Below, piece after piece: positions 12,073-22,399 of a DNA stretch of 64,000 nucleotides (position 1 is the stretch's first letter; every line of letters starts with the position of its first letter). The notes under the pieces are model-generated. The model was not told the DNA's origin. It saw nothing but the letters and a program-made list of their open reading frames with translations, and searched no databases. The position numbers and the translations under genes were made by a program. The stretch lies in assembly GCA_015698045.1 (NCBI GenBank), contig BLAL01000194.1, forward strand, positions 310,001 to 374,000. The letters run 5' to 3'. The DNA comes from Rhizophagus clarus (taxonomy: Eukaryota; Glomeromycota; Glomeromycetes; Glomerales; Glomeraceae).

Positions 12073-13481
12073 GCGAAACGTTTTTTTCAAATTAAATTAT
12101 ATACATCTGATATCAAAAAATGCGCAACATTTTTTAATAACAAAAAAAACCGTTTTGCAACGTTTATGCTTTTTATCACGTTGTTAAAAAATGCGCAACA
12201 TTTTTTTTTATTAAATCCCATATCAAAAAACGTTTTCGCAACGTTTTTTATCAAATTATCAAAAAAGCACTGCAAACCGTTTTTTTGTTAAATTGTATAT
12301 TTTAAACTTTTTTATTAAATTATACGTTAAAAAACGTTTTGCGACGTTTTTTGACAAATTATAAATGTTGTTAAATGTTTTTTATTAAATTATAATTCGA
12401 GTCAACACGGGCCAGTTCGCATAGTCACGTGACATTAGGGTCAATTTCTGAGTTTATATTAATACTCGATACAGTTAGCCCAGGTGTCAATTCACCAATT
12501 TTATGACAATCATGCAAAAACGTGGACAACGTTTGAGTGGACCTTCACCATCTAAGATTAACAATCCCATCTTCCTAACTTTTTAAGTCATAGGAAAGCT
12601 AAGAAGATGATGGAGGAATGAGATAATGATAATGAAAATCTTATTATCTAATTGTTTATTTTTTGGATCAAAGTAAAAAAAATTACAGTAATACCTCTAT
12701 AAGTGCACCCTTTATAAGTGCACATATTATGTAATTCTCTCTATGTGCATGATACACTTGAGTCCCAACTTATAAGAGCCCTTAATATTTTATTCTCTAT
12801 AAATGCACTCCCTCTCTAAGTGCATATTTTGCTATTTTTTTACTATGGTCCCAAGGGAGGTGCACTTATAGAGGCGCTATTGTATATGTGAAATTTGTGG
12901 TTAAATAATACAGACAGATTGTCTCATATCAGGACAGACAAAATCATGTTTATTTTTACACAATAAATGTTTAATAAACACTAATTTACATACTGCATAT
13001 TTTACACTTTAAATGTTTATAGATAAATTCGAAATTTTTTAGATTAATTTGGTTATTTTTTGGAGCACAAATATGAAATTAAAATATACATATATATAAT
13101 ATATGGAAATCTAAACTAATCAAAAATAAATAGGGATTAAATATTTGCATATAAAGTCATATCTTAAAGCATTTAAATAATCGATCTAAGTAAACATGAT
13201 TTATCTGTTTAGGTATTGCATGCTAAGCATTTATTTAGACAATAATATTATTCAGGTTTACCACTGCCACACATGTTGCAAGTGATGATAAAAATTTAGC
13301 AATGAAAATTTGCCAAGGACTCAGACCAAGGTTTAACAATAAAAATACCACAATTGATTAACTGTCAATATATTTAAACTAAGCTCACTAACTTTACTAA
13401 AGAGCCCTAGTTTTAAGTAAAAAATTTGTTAGTTAAAATTACACGTATATAAATATTATATTAACAGAATTAAATTAATAA
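12073..13481. other. no gene; transposon-rich filler of the giant intron
   Basis: AT-rich sequence after the hAT-like element. It holds TTTTTTAAA repeat relics to about 12400, a pogo-like miniature element (12686-12882), and plain AT-rich DNA. From about 13410 the sequence again resembles an array intron (GTTAG branch-site complement, then TTAAATTAATAACTTAC), so the interrupted intron resumes there. Confidence 0.45.
12686..12882. mobile_element. pogo/Tigger-type miniature element
   Basis: About 197 bp with long terminal inverted repeats: the left end CAGTAATACCTCTATAAGTG and the right end, whose reverse complement begins CAATAGCGCCTCTATAAGTG. It is flanked by TA on both sides (12684-12685 and 12883-12884). 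TA duplications and CAGTA...CTCTATAAG ends are typical of pogo-like Tc1/mariner miniature elements. No coding capacity. Confidence 0.75.
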
Positions 13482-14640
13482 CTTACGCTCTATATTATTG
13501 AGTAAATAATTTTTTTAAATAAAGAATTTAGTTAGTTTAAATATTACATAAGTTTCATGAAAATACGTAATAATAGAATTTTATGATGACTTACTAACTA
13601 AAATTTCAAATAATTTTTAAATAAATAAAGAATTTAGGTCATATTTGTATGAATATTATTAAATGAATAATTTATAACTTACTAACTAAAATATTCAGAT
13701 AAATTTTTTAAATAGTATAATTTAATTAGTAAATTTCATTAAAATTAATAAATAACAACTTATTCTGTAACTTACAATCTAGAATATTTTAATATAAGAT
13801 TTTAAATAAAAATTTAGTTAGCCGAAATTATATGTAAATATTTAATAGAATTAAATAAATAACTTATAACTTACCATCTAAAACATTCAAATAATTTTTT
13901 GAATAAAAGAATTTAGTTAGTTTTAATTATGTAAGTGTTGTATAAATATGTAATAATAGAATTAAATAAATAATTTACGATAACTTGCCATCTGAAAATT
14001 AAAGAATTTAATTAGTTTTAGTACATATATATTATTACATAATATATTTAAATAAATAACTTACGCCCTATATCATTAGATAAATAATTTTTTAAATAGA
14101 ATATTGAGTTAGTTTAAATTATATAAATATTATTAGAATTAAATAAATACAGTAAGTTCAGTCAGTTATATCGTAACTTACGATCTATGATATTCAATGT
14201 TTTTTTAAATAAAAATTATGTGTAAATATTATATAAAAATACTATGATGAACTTAAATAAATAACTTACACTCTATGTTATTAAATAAATAATTTTTAAT
14301 AGAGAATTTTGTTAGTTGAAATTACATGTAAATGTATAATAAAATTAAATAAACAACGTGATTTACCAACTAAAATCAAAATAATTTAAATAAAAGATTT
14401 AATTAGTTTAAAAATACATAAATATTATATAAATATAATAATATTACTTATAACATACTATCTCCATCTAAAATGTTCAAACAATCTTTTAAATAAAGTA
14501 TTAATTAGTTTAGATTATACACAATATTACATAATTATAATAAAATTAAATAAATAACTTACTTCCTATATTATTAAATAATTAATTTTTTAAATAAGGA
14601 ATTTAATTAGTTTAAATTACACGTGGATATTATATGATTA

Positions 14641-14930
14641 GAGATGCGATCCAGATAGATAATCTAAGACGGATTGAAAGAGCAAATTCAATCCGATTAT
14701 CCGTATTGGTTTAATTACATTATCCGTATATATAACCGGACATCATAGTGTTGACGGAACTTTTTTTCAATGTGAATATGAATGTCGATATTCTCTTGAT
14801 AAATGAGTTATCTGACGGATTAATCCAGATTTATCCGTGATGGATGATGTATCCAGAAATTATCCGTTATCTGAATTCGGATCGGATTGAAGACAGATTA
14901 TCCGGATTGACGGATTTCGGATCGCATCTC
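14641..14930. mobile_element. miniature inverted-repeat transposon in an array intron
   Basis: 290 bp. The terminal inverted repeats are GAGATGCGATCC at the left and, in reverse complement, GAGATGCGATCC at the right. TA flanks each side (14639-14640 and 14931-14932). Internal CGGATTATCC-like motifs recur. It enlarges the intron 14566-14966 to 401 nt without touching splice sites. Confidence 0.8.
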
Positions 14931-15424
14931 TAATATAAATATATTAGAATTGAATAAATAACTTACGTTCTATATTTTTTAATAAATAAATAATTGTTTT
15001 AAAATAAGAATTTAGTAAGTTCATATTATATTTAAATATTACATAAATACTGTACAATAGAATTAAAAGAAATAACTTACGTCCTATATTATTAAACGTT
15101 TGATTACAAATAAAAATTTAATCAGTTTAAATTATGCGTAAATATTATGCAAACATATTAGGCTAACTTACTTCCTATATTATTTAATTATTAAATAATA
15201 AGGATTTAGTTAGAATTTATGTAATATTACATTAGTATATAGAATTAAATATAACATACCAACTAAAATATTCAAAGAATTTTTTAAATAAAGAATTTAG
15301 TTAAGTTTGTATATAAAATCACAGAAACATAAATATAACGTATAACTTACACCCTGTAGCATTATTAAATAATAATAAATAAATAGAATAATTAATTAGA
15401 AGTAACATTTTAATATAATATATA

Positions 15425-16280
15425 TAGTGTGTTACAAAAAAAACCAAGACGGTCACAACTTCATGTTAAGAATGTGAATCTTTTTTATTTGAGTACTGGA
15501 AACCAGTACTTTTATAACTATAATATAATAGAATGTTAATTTCCAATTATTTTTAATAATAGCTTGTAATGTCATTCCATCAAACGATATTTCTTTATTA
15601 CAGTGTCTAGAATTGCTGGGAATTCTTTAACAAATGTCTAAGTTCATTGCCTTGAGAATTGTGCTAATCTCCGGGATACGTTTTTAAGAATCTCAATGTA
15701 AAATTTAACATTCGTTATTTAAGCAAAACAAATTTTTTTACATATGCAAAATCTGCCTTATGTTACCCTGTTTTTCGGCATTCGATTACTGGCGGAATTT
15801 CCTTATGCCAATGCGTCGCAGGAGTTTGAAGGCTGTTTTATCCGAAAAGATTATGCCCCGATCATTAATGTACTTGGTACATTTTTCTTACGCGCAGCAA
15901 AAGTAAACTGTCTCATGGGATAAATTTAAGGTCCAACCGGCTCAATAAGCTCTCATTGAAACCGACGGATATTTTTCCCAAGGGACTTGGAAAAATTGCC
16001 GGCAATTTACTTAGTTACCGTCTTTCTCATTTTTTTTTAATATCATCAAATATAATGAACTGTAGTCTTGTGCATTTCAGTTCCTTATACATGCTCTTGC
16101 TTCGCAATTATAAAATTGTTGTCACCTTTCTTACTTCGAAATTTCTTACTTCGAAACTCATTTTACACGCAGTAACTCGGATAAATATTAAAATTTATTG
16201 TCATAATCGTCATATCGATTTCCATTTTAGATTTTCCAAATCGGACATAACAAAATTCCGATTTTTTTTGTAACACACTG
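15425..16280 (-). mobile_element. decayed Tc1/mariner element in an array intron
   Basis: Ends are TAGTGTGTTACAAAAAAAAC and, in reverse complement, CAGTGTGTTACAAAAAAAAT, each flanked by TA. The minus strand around 15780-15840 contains a decayed transposase segment (SDKTAFKLLRRIGIRKF) resembling the Tc1/mariner catalytic-core region, broken by stops. The element expands the intron 15354-16306 to 953 nt and leaves both splice sites intact. Confidence 0.7.
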
Positions 16281-16657
16281 TAAATTAAAAATATTTGGTA
16301 ACTTACACTCTAATTGTTTAAACAATAATAATATCATTAATTTGTATTATATATATTTTAGATTAATAATATGAATAAAATCAAATACTTACTGCCTATA
16401 ACATCACCGATTATTGATAAATAAATTATTTATTTGAGTATGATATGAATACAGTTAAAAATAAAGCTAATAACTTACTAACTATAATATATTATTAATA
16501 ATTAAGTTATATAAATATAATAAATAGGAATAATCATTATTCAATTATAAGATAACCTATAACTTACGTGCTAAAATAATTAAAAATTTTTTTGGTTAAA
16601 TTAATTGACTTATAATTTACAAGCTATAATATTAAATTTTTTAATAAATTTGCCTAC

Positions 16658-16794
16658 CTTCGACATCCTTTGTACTTGTAACTAATTTATGTTATATAAT
16701 TTGTTTTGAAAGAATTTTAGCTTAATTGCAATTCGTGTTGAAAATTCATGCTACTCTATGCGTTTTTACCTTTATTGTTACTTTGAAACATCAT
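16658..16794 (-). CDS. predicted first two coding exons of the micro-exon kinase gene
   Basis: Exon 1 is 16794-16770 (25 nt, ATGATGTTTCAAAG...AAAG). An in-frame TGA lies one codon upstream of the ATG, which supports the start. An 88-nt intron (16769-16682, GTAAAA...ATTAG) follows, then exon 2, 16681-16658 (24 nt, encoding VTSTKDVE plus the first base of the next codon). The donor GTAGG leads into the array. Predicted residues 1-16 are MMFQSNNKVTSTKDVE. The frame passes through the micro-exons (residues 17-57) to FGESGNK, the start of the kinase exon. The total predicted coding length is 2721 nt, 43 exons and 906 residues. Weak points: exon 1 is tiny and chosen by eye, and the branch site of intron 1 is not clear. 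Confidence 0.5.
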
Positions 16795-17363
16795 TCAATG
16801 AATAATTATATTGACATTCTTCCTAAAACCAGGGTAAATTTATATTTACGGCCTCTATTAATGTTATCTGTATAGAATGCAGGGGTGCATATCTCCAGGT
16901 TTCGGGCTTTGATTTATTTATTTAATAAGAATGAAAGAGCACTTTGAAATTTTTCCTTTAAGGATCATTCTGTACATCTGCAAGTTAAAATGTTCTTTGA
17001 AAGAAATCTGATTGTTAAAAAATTGTGTTTGTTTATTTTACGTAATTTATTTTATTTTTTCGAAATTCGTTTGTAAAACATATGACATTCTAGAATAATT
17101 GGTGTAATTTTATTTGTTGAATAAGATAGATAACAAAGAAAAGAAAACTATAAGCATCACACCGATCTTTGCATTACTGAAGGCGATAATCATGTGATTT
17201 GGCGCTATTTATTTAATAAACATCCGAAATTTAAAAAACCAATTTTTAATTAAATTATAAACGTTTAAATATAATCCGAAAATTATTTAAAAAAGGCATG
17301 TTTACAATCAATCAATATGCAAATAAAAAACAATAATTTTTAATCAAAATTCGTTATTTATCA
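16795..17363. promoter_or_regulatory. 5' flank of the micro-exon kinase gene
   Basis: If the predicted start at 16794 is right, this stretch holds the minus-strand promoter. It is AT-rich, with a small GC-richer island (CTCCAGGTTTCGGG, about 16893-16910) and several TTATTTAATAA-type motifs. No clear TATA box at a set distance was found, and no gene is seen. Confidence 0.25.
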
Positions 17364-17845
17364 TTATCCTGTTCTTTCATACTCATAATTAATGAATCGT
17401 TGCACCATCACCTGTAAGGAAATCGTACCAAATGCATCTTTACTAATATCGTTTGACCATTTATCATTTTCAACCTTTTTCTTGGCCCATAAACTCATAT
17501 ACAAGAAACTAATTTACTTGAGCATAAAATGTCTAAATAATAAATTATAATATGGCACTTGGTATGGACCCATTTATCAACTTCCAAACGTGTCTTAATA
17601 ATAATTATATTAAAACAAAAAATTTAAAATAAATAACTATATTGCAATAAATACCAATCACAGCTGTATAATTAATTCGGGCCCATCTTTAAAACAATCA
17701 GAATTGTTTTCAGTATCTTCCATAATAAAAACAACTCCCACTAGTTCATATCTTGACATTTCATCCATTAGTTCATATTCTGATACTTCACCTGCTTCAT
17801 AAATTGGTTCATCTTCTGATTCTTTCAAGGAATGATATTCTTGCT
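17364..17845 (-). pseudogene. unrecognised coding remnant, two exon-like blocks
   Basis: Block 1 (about 17839-17662) is an acidic open stretch without ATG near its start (...EYHSLKESEDEPIYEAGEVSE...). It ends at a possible donor, GTGATT. Block 2 (17508-17364) follows the acceptor AAATTAG and reads FLYMSLWAKKKVENDKWSND ... RFINYEYERTG then TAA. Joining them in phase 2 keeps the frame. Composition is clearly protein-like, but I do not recognise the family. The upstream side is cut by the transposon-like element at 17900-18575, so the 5' end is lost or moved. It could be the 3' end of a transposase or a host gene. Confidence 0.35.
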
Positions 17846-17899
17846 TGTTGTATCAATAATGCTTACGATGTTGTGTACGTGTTGGTTTACTAACATAAG

Positions 17900-18575
17900 A
17901 ACCAACCTTATCGGACAATTTCCCGAATGCCATTTTCCCAAATGTACCTTTTCCTGAAGTCAATTTTCCGAATGCTGATTTCCCGAACTGGACCATTTCC
18001 CGAATCCCAATTTCCCGAATTCCAATATCCCAAATCCTTAATATCTTTTTTTTTTATTTCTTTGTTATGAACGCCAAAGACAAAACTATCCATTTAACGT
18101 CTTCAACTTAGACATATAACGTATATATTTATACATATAAATCACTATTTTTCAAGTGAAACCTATCTAATACAATAATTAGAAATATTAAAATAAAATA
18201 AAATGAAAAAAAAAGAAAATAAAATGAAAAAAAAAAATAAAATAAAAAAAGAATCGAACAATCATCAAAAATAATAAAAAACATAAACTAAATCAATCGA
18301 AAATCTAAAAATCGTAACAAATAAAACAAATTAATCTGTAAAATAGCCAATAGTTAATCATTGTTAATCTTTGCTAAACAATATATTGAGCATATCACAC
18401 ATAAAACATTTTATTTCACATATACATTATATTTAACAAATATATTATATTAACTACATTAACTAAGTTGCATATATTCAATATAACGTTTAAGAGATTC
18501 GAGATATTGGAATTCGGGATATTGGGATTCAGGATATTGTATTTTCGGGAAATAGTCCCGTTCGGGGAAAGCGGC
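17900..18575. mobile_element. element with iterated TTTCCCGAAT ends in inverted orientation
   Basis: The left side (about 17910-18040) carries roughly eight imperfect direct copies of a 15-17-bp unit centred on TTTCCCGAAT. The right side (about 18500-18570) carries the same motif inverted (ATTCGGGATATTGGGATTC, TTCGGGAAATAG, CGGGGAAAG). Such iterated terminal motifs in opposite orientation suggest a miniature transposon whose ends were amplified. The open frames here only reflect the repeat. Confidence 0.5.
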
Positions 18576-19049
18576 AAATCACATGATCATAGGAAAATAT
18601 TTGTCACCCGTGACACGCCCCTCTACTCTTTCATTTTTATTAAGTATTCTGGCGACAGAGAAATTTTTCGGTTAATAAAATCTTATATGTCACACCACTA
18701 TATATGATAATATAATTATAGTTACTTAATCACCTTCAATCAATCGAGAAAATGTAAAGAAAGAGAGGATAACAACGTAGATCTCGGTTCGATAATCAAG
18801 ATGGACTATGTTCTTTTTGATCTATTAAAGCTTTTTGTTCCTATATGGAAAAAGGGTTCTTCGCCTATTTTGATTCCTGGTGATAGAATTAAACTAAAAT
18901 ATGGGGAGATGGGGATGAATATTGTATCTCATCAATATACTGGCAGTATCTCAATTTATTAATGATAGATGAGATAAAGATGTGTATAGAGATTTTAAGA
19001 ATATTATTTGGTTAGTTTAGTTTTGTATTCTGGAGATTGGAAACTTATA
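18576..19049. other. no gene seen
   Basis: AT-rich sequence with one slightly GC-richer stretch (about 18740-18910). No intact frame, RNA gene or transposon end could be recognised. Confidence 0.3.
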
Positions 19050-19600
19050 GGTTAATTATCTGATTTTTTTTGTGAACAACAAAGTCCGATGTGTAATACT
19101 ATTCTACTGAAAGTTTCAATACATGCTTTATACTAAAAAAATATTTTTTTCCACATTTTTTTTTATATTTTCCTGCATTTTAATGTTTTTAAAAGCGAAT
19201 CACCTTTCTAGATGAATTTTTAATAATTTTGTACTTGATTTTTTTCGTGAATCATAAAATTCAATTTATAGCATTATTAGAAAGTTTCAGCACATACATT
19301 ATACTGAAAATTGATTTTTTCCGCATTTTTCTGCATTTTTACTATATTTTTGGGATTTTTTAAAAGGTGAATGAATCATTTTTCTAGACAAATATTTAAT
19401 ATTTTTGTATCTGATTTTTTTTGTGAATTATAAAGTCCGATGTGTAATACTATTCTACTGAAAATAAAAAAGATTTTTTTTTTTCTGCGTTTTTTTTGTC
19501 TAAGTTATATAAAGTATATTGATATATAATTATAAATCACTTTTCTGTAATATTTTTGTACCAGATATTTTTATGAATCATGAAATTTAATGTCATAGAA
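19050..19600. repeat. tandem repeat of about 180 bp, three copies
   Basis: Three successive units each contain TTTTTTTGTGAATCA(or ACAA)AAAGTCCGATGTGTAAT, a TTCTACTGAAAGTTTCA segment, a T-rich TTTTTCCGCATTTTTCTGCA stretch and GAATCACTTTTCTAGA. Units start near 19055, 19240 and 19415. They are diverged by substitutions and short deletions. No function is evident. Confidence 0.6.
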
Positions 19601-21960
19601 TATTTTACAAGGATGTATTTTTAGTCTTTCTGATCAATTTCATATAAGTATCAATTTCATGTAATGCTCCTAAAAAAAATACAAAAAGGATTAATATGGT
19701 GGCAAATCATATCAAACCCTATGAGAAGTACTATCACACAAGAAAGCAAGGTGCATAGAGGTACCTCTTACAGTCACATGCTATAGTTGTTTAAACTTAA
19801 AAAATTAATAAAAGAAAAATCAAGAAAAAAAAACAAAAAAAAAAAAAAATTAAATTAAAACTAAAGAAAAGTAACAAAATAACTAAAAAATACATTAAAA
19901 AACTAATAATACATTAAATTTAAAATTTAAATTCATGTTACTAAAAACTAATTAACCTATTCTATTTGCCATATTGTTAATCATCAAAAACAACTATAGA
20001 ACCTCAGTTTCTTTCAGGCTCAGCTGATCCTTAGCAAATAAATCTACCAAATAAATCTGCCTAGCAAAAAGAGCCATGTACATGTGAATTCCTTCTCTTG
20101 CAAGAACATAAAATGTTACTTACCAGTTACTACAATGATGATAAATATCCAAAGAATAATTACAAATTAATTGATTTGTATTGTAAAATTGTATAACCAA
20201 TTCTATAACCTAAAATAAAAAAAAAAAATGAATAAAAAAAAAGTGAACAATAAAATAAATGAAAATAAAATAAAAGAAAAATAATATAAATGAAAAATAA
20301 AATAAATGAAAAATAAAAGAGATTTGAAATTTTTTATAGGAAATAAATTTATTTAAATGTTCCTTTTATATTGTTTTCATCATCATATAACATGAGTTTG
20401 CAATGATGTAATATTATTATTGTTTATCTTATAGAGTTAATTATAATGTCATTTTGACTATTTATAATAGTATATATATAAAAATTACAAATAATTTGTC
20501 AAAATATCTACATCAAGTTTTATTAAAATATTTTAATCATGTTTTGTCATAGGATTTGTTCCTTTTATATTATTTTCATAATAATGTAATATTATCAACT
20601 ATTATACATCTGATGTGATAATAACTAATAGTTTGTCTTATGAAGTAAATTATAATGTCATTTTGACTATTAAAATTAAAAATATACATATAAATTACAA
20701 ATAATTGGTCAAAATATTTACATCAAGTTTTATTAAAATATTTTAATTATGTTTTGTCATAGGATTTGTTCCTTTTTTATTATTGTAACATGAGTTTGCA
20801 ATGGTGTAATAAAATATTATGCATCTGATGTGATAATGACTAATAGTTTGTCTTATTAAGTAAATTTTTTGTAAAAAAGTACATATAAATTACAAATAAT
20901 TGGTCAAAATATCTTTATTATAATCTGTATTAATTTTATATAATTTATTCTACAAAACAAAACTATTAGTTATTATTACATCAGATGCATAATAGTTTAA
21001 TAATATTACATTATTGCAAACTCATGAAGAAAATAATATAAAAGGAATAAATCCTATGATAAAACATGATTAAAACTTTTTAATAAAACTTGATGTAAAT
21101 ATTTTAACCAACTATTTGTAATTTATATGTAATATTTTTAATTAATAGTCACAATGACATTATAATTTACTCTGAAAAAACAAACTATTAGTCATTGTTA
21201 AATCAGATGCATAATAGTTTAATAATATTACATCATTATAAGCTTATGTTATATAATTATAAGAAAATATAAAAAGAACAAAATATGCATTAAATAAATT
21301 TATTTCTTATATTTTTTATATATTTTTATAATTATTTCATTTATTATATTTTTCATTTTTATAGGTTGTAAACTCAATTTTACAATACAAATCAATGTCT
21401 TGCAATTATTCTTTGAATGTTTATTGTCATTGTGTCGAGTAACATTTTATGTTCTTGCAAGAGAAGGAATTCACATGTATATGGCTCTTTTTGCTAGGCA
21501 GATTTATTTGGTAGATTTATTTGCTAAGGATCAGCTGAGCCTGAGAGAAACTGAGGTTCTATAGTTATTTTTAATAATCATCAATATGGCAAGTAAAATA
21601 GGTTAATAGCTTTTATTAACATTTGTAGATTTAAATTTTAATGTATTTTTAGTTATTATTTTGCTTAATGTAATATGTTATTTAATGTATTTTTTAGTGT
21701 TTCTTTAATTATTTAATAGTTTTTTTAATTTTTTTTTTATTTTATTTTACTTTTCTTTTATTAATTTTTTGTTTGACAACTATAACATGTGACTGTAAGA
21801 GGTACCTCTATGCATCTTGCTCTCTTGTGTGATAGTACTTCTCATAGGGTTTGATATGACTTGCCACCATATTAATCCTTTTTGTTTTTTTTTAGGAGCA
21901 TTATTTAAAATACTTACATGAAATTGATCAGAAAAGATTAAGATATAAAAATACATAGGA
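19600..21960. repeat. 2.3-kb imperfect palindrome (giant inverted repeat)
   Basis: Sequence at 19620-19790 (CTGATCAATTTCAT..., GGAGCATTACATG complement, GGTACCTCTTACAGTCACATG) returns as its reverse complement at 21775-21945. Likewise 19995-20115 (CTCAGTTTCTTTCAGGCTCAGC ... CTCTTGCAAGAACATAA) returns inverted at 21435-21560. The centre lies near 20780-20900. Each arm also contains direct repeats of roughly 200 bp (CAAGTTTTATTAAAATATTT, CATAGGATTTGTTCC, TAAATTATAATGTCATTTT). It could be a fold-back transposon or two head-to-head copies of one element. A transcript through it would form a hairpin about 1 kb long. No protein is evident. Confidence 0.8.
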
Positions 21961-22399
21961 TTTAAGGCTATCTTCTTTTATTATGAAATAAAATCCAAAT
22001 TTTAGTTAATTTATTAAATATAATAAAATAACATTATTTTTTTGATGTTAAATTATATATAATATAATCTTATTAATAAAATCTTTTATAGGCAACATTA
22101 ATATATAAATTTTGATTACAAGTTGTTTTAATCATTAATGCTCTGTTAATTTTGATAAATATTAATATTTAATACTTGTCACATTATTAGACAAAAAAAA
22201 AATATGTTTCACTAAGTATAAAATCAAAATAAAAAATAATTAATTTTCAAATCCTATTGAGAGCTTCTTTTTAACTAAAATAAATACTATTTCAAGTTTA
22301 AGGCATTTGTTTGTCAGCTAACGATTAAAGCTAATTAAGAAATATGAAAATAAAAATTCTTCATAAAGGGAAACATAATGAAGAATTAGAATGCAGGCT

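Larger units (their letters stand above)
13482..16657 (-). other. distal micro-exon array (21 micro-exons)
   Basis: Same architecture as 4969-6713. Lowest coordinate and minus-strand exon triplet in transcription order: 16568 CAC; 16479 TTA; 16393 GCA; 16307 AGT; 15351 GGT; 15260 TTG; 15172 GAA; 15081 GAC; 14967 AAC; 14563 GAA; 14459 a 9-nt exon ATGGAGATA (or ATA alone); 14367 TTG; 14270 AGT; 14182 ATC; 14065 GGC; 13989 ATG; 13875 ATG; 13776 ATT; 13683 TTA; 13595 TTA; 13487 AGC. Donors are mostly GTAAG; the exceptions are GTATG at 15260 and 14459, GTAAA at 14367 and GCAAG at 13989 (a GC-AG intron). Intact introns are 73-114 nt. Two are enlarged by transposons (14641-14930 and 15425-16280). 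A possible CTT exon at 16621 would need 34- and 50-nt introns and is probably not used; skipping it gives a normal 87-nt intron. Confidence 0.7.

Noticed and set aside
5160..16570. Reading the micro-exon triplets as whole codons (phase 0)
   Set aside because: Also free of stops, but it does not agree with the phase of the predicted start exons and cannot enter the kinase frame through the 1-nt exon; it runs into a stop in the kinase exon.
16621..16623. An extra micro-exon CTT in the array
   Set aside because: It would need introns of 34 and 50 nt. Skipping it gives an 87-nt intron like the others, and the frame is unaffected either way.
18468..18707. 79-residue plus-strand frame
   Set aside because: Its start is made of the iterated ATTCGGGATATTGG end repeats of a transposon-like element.
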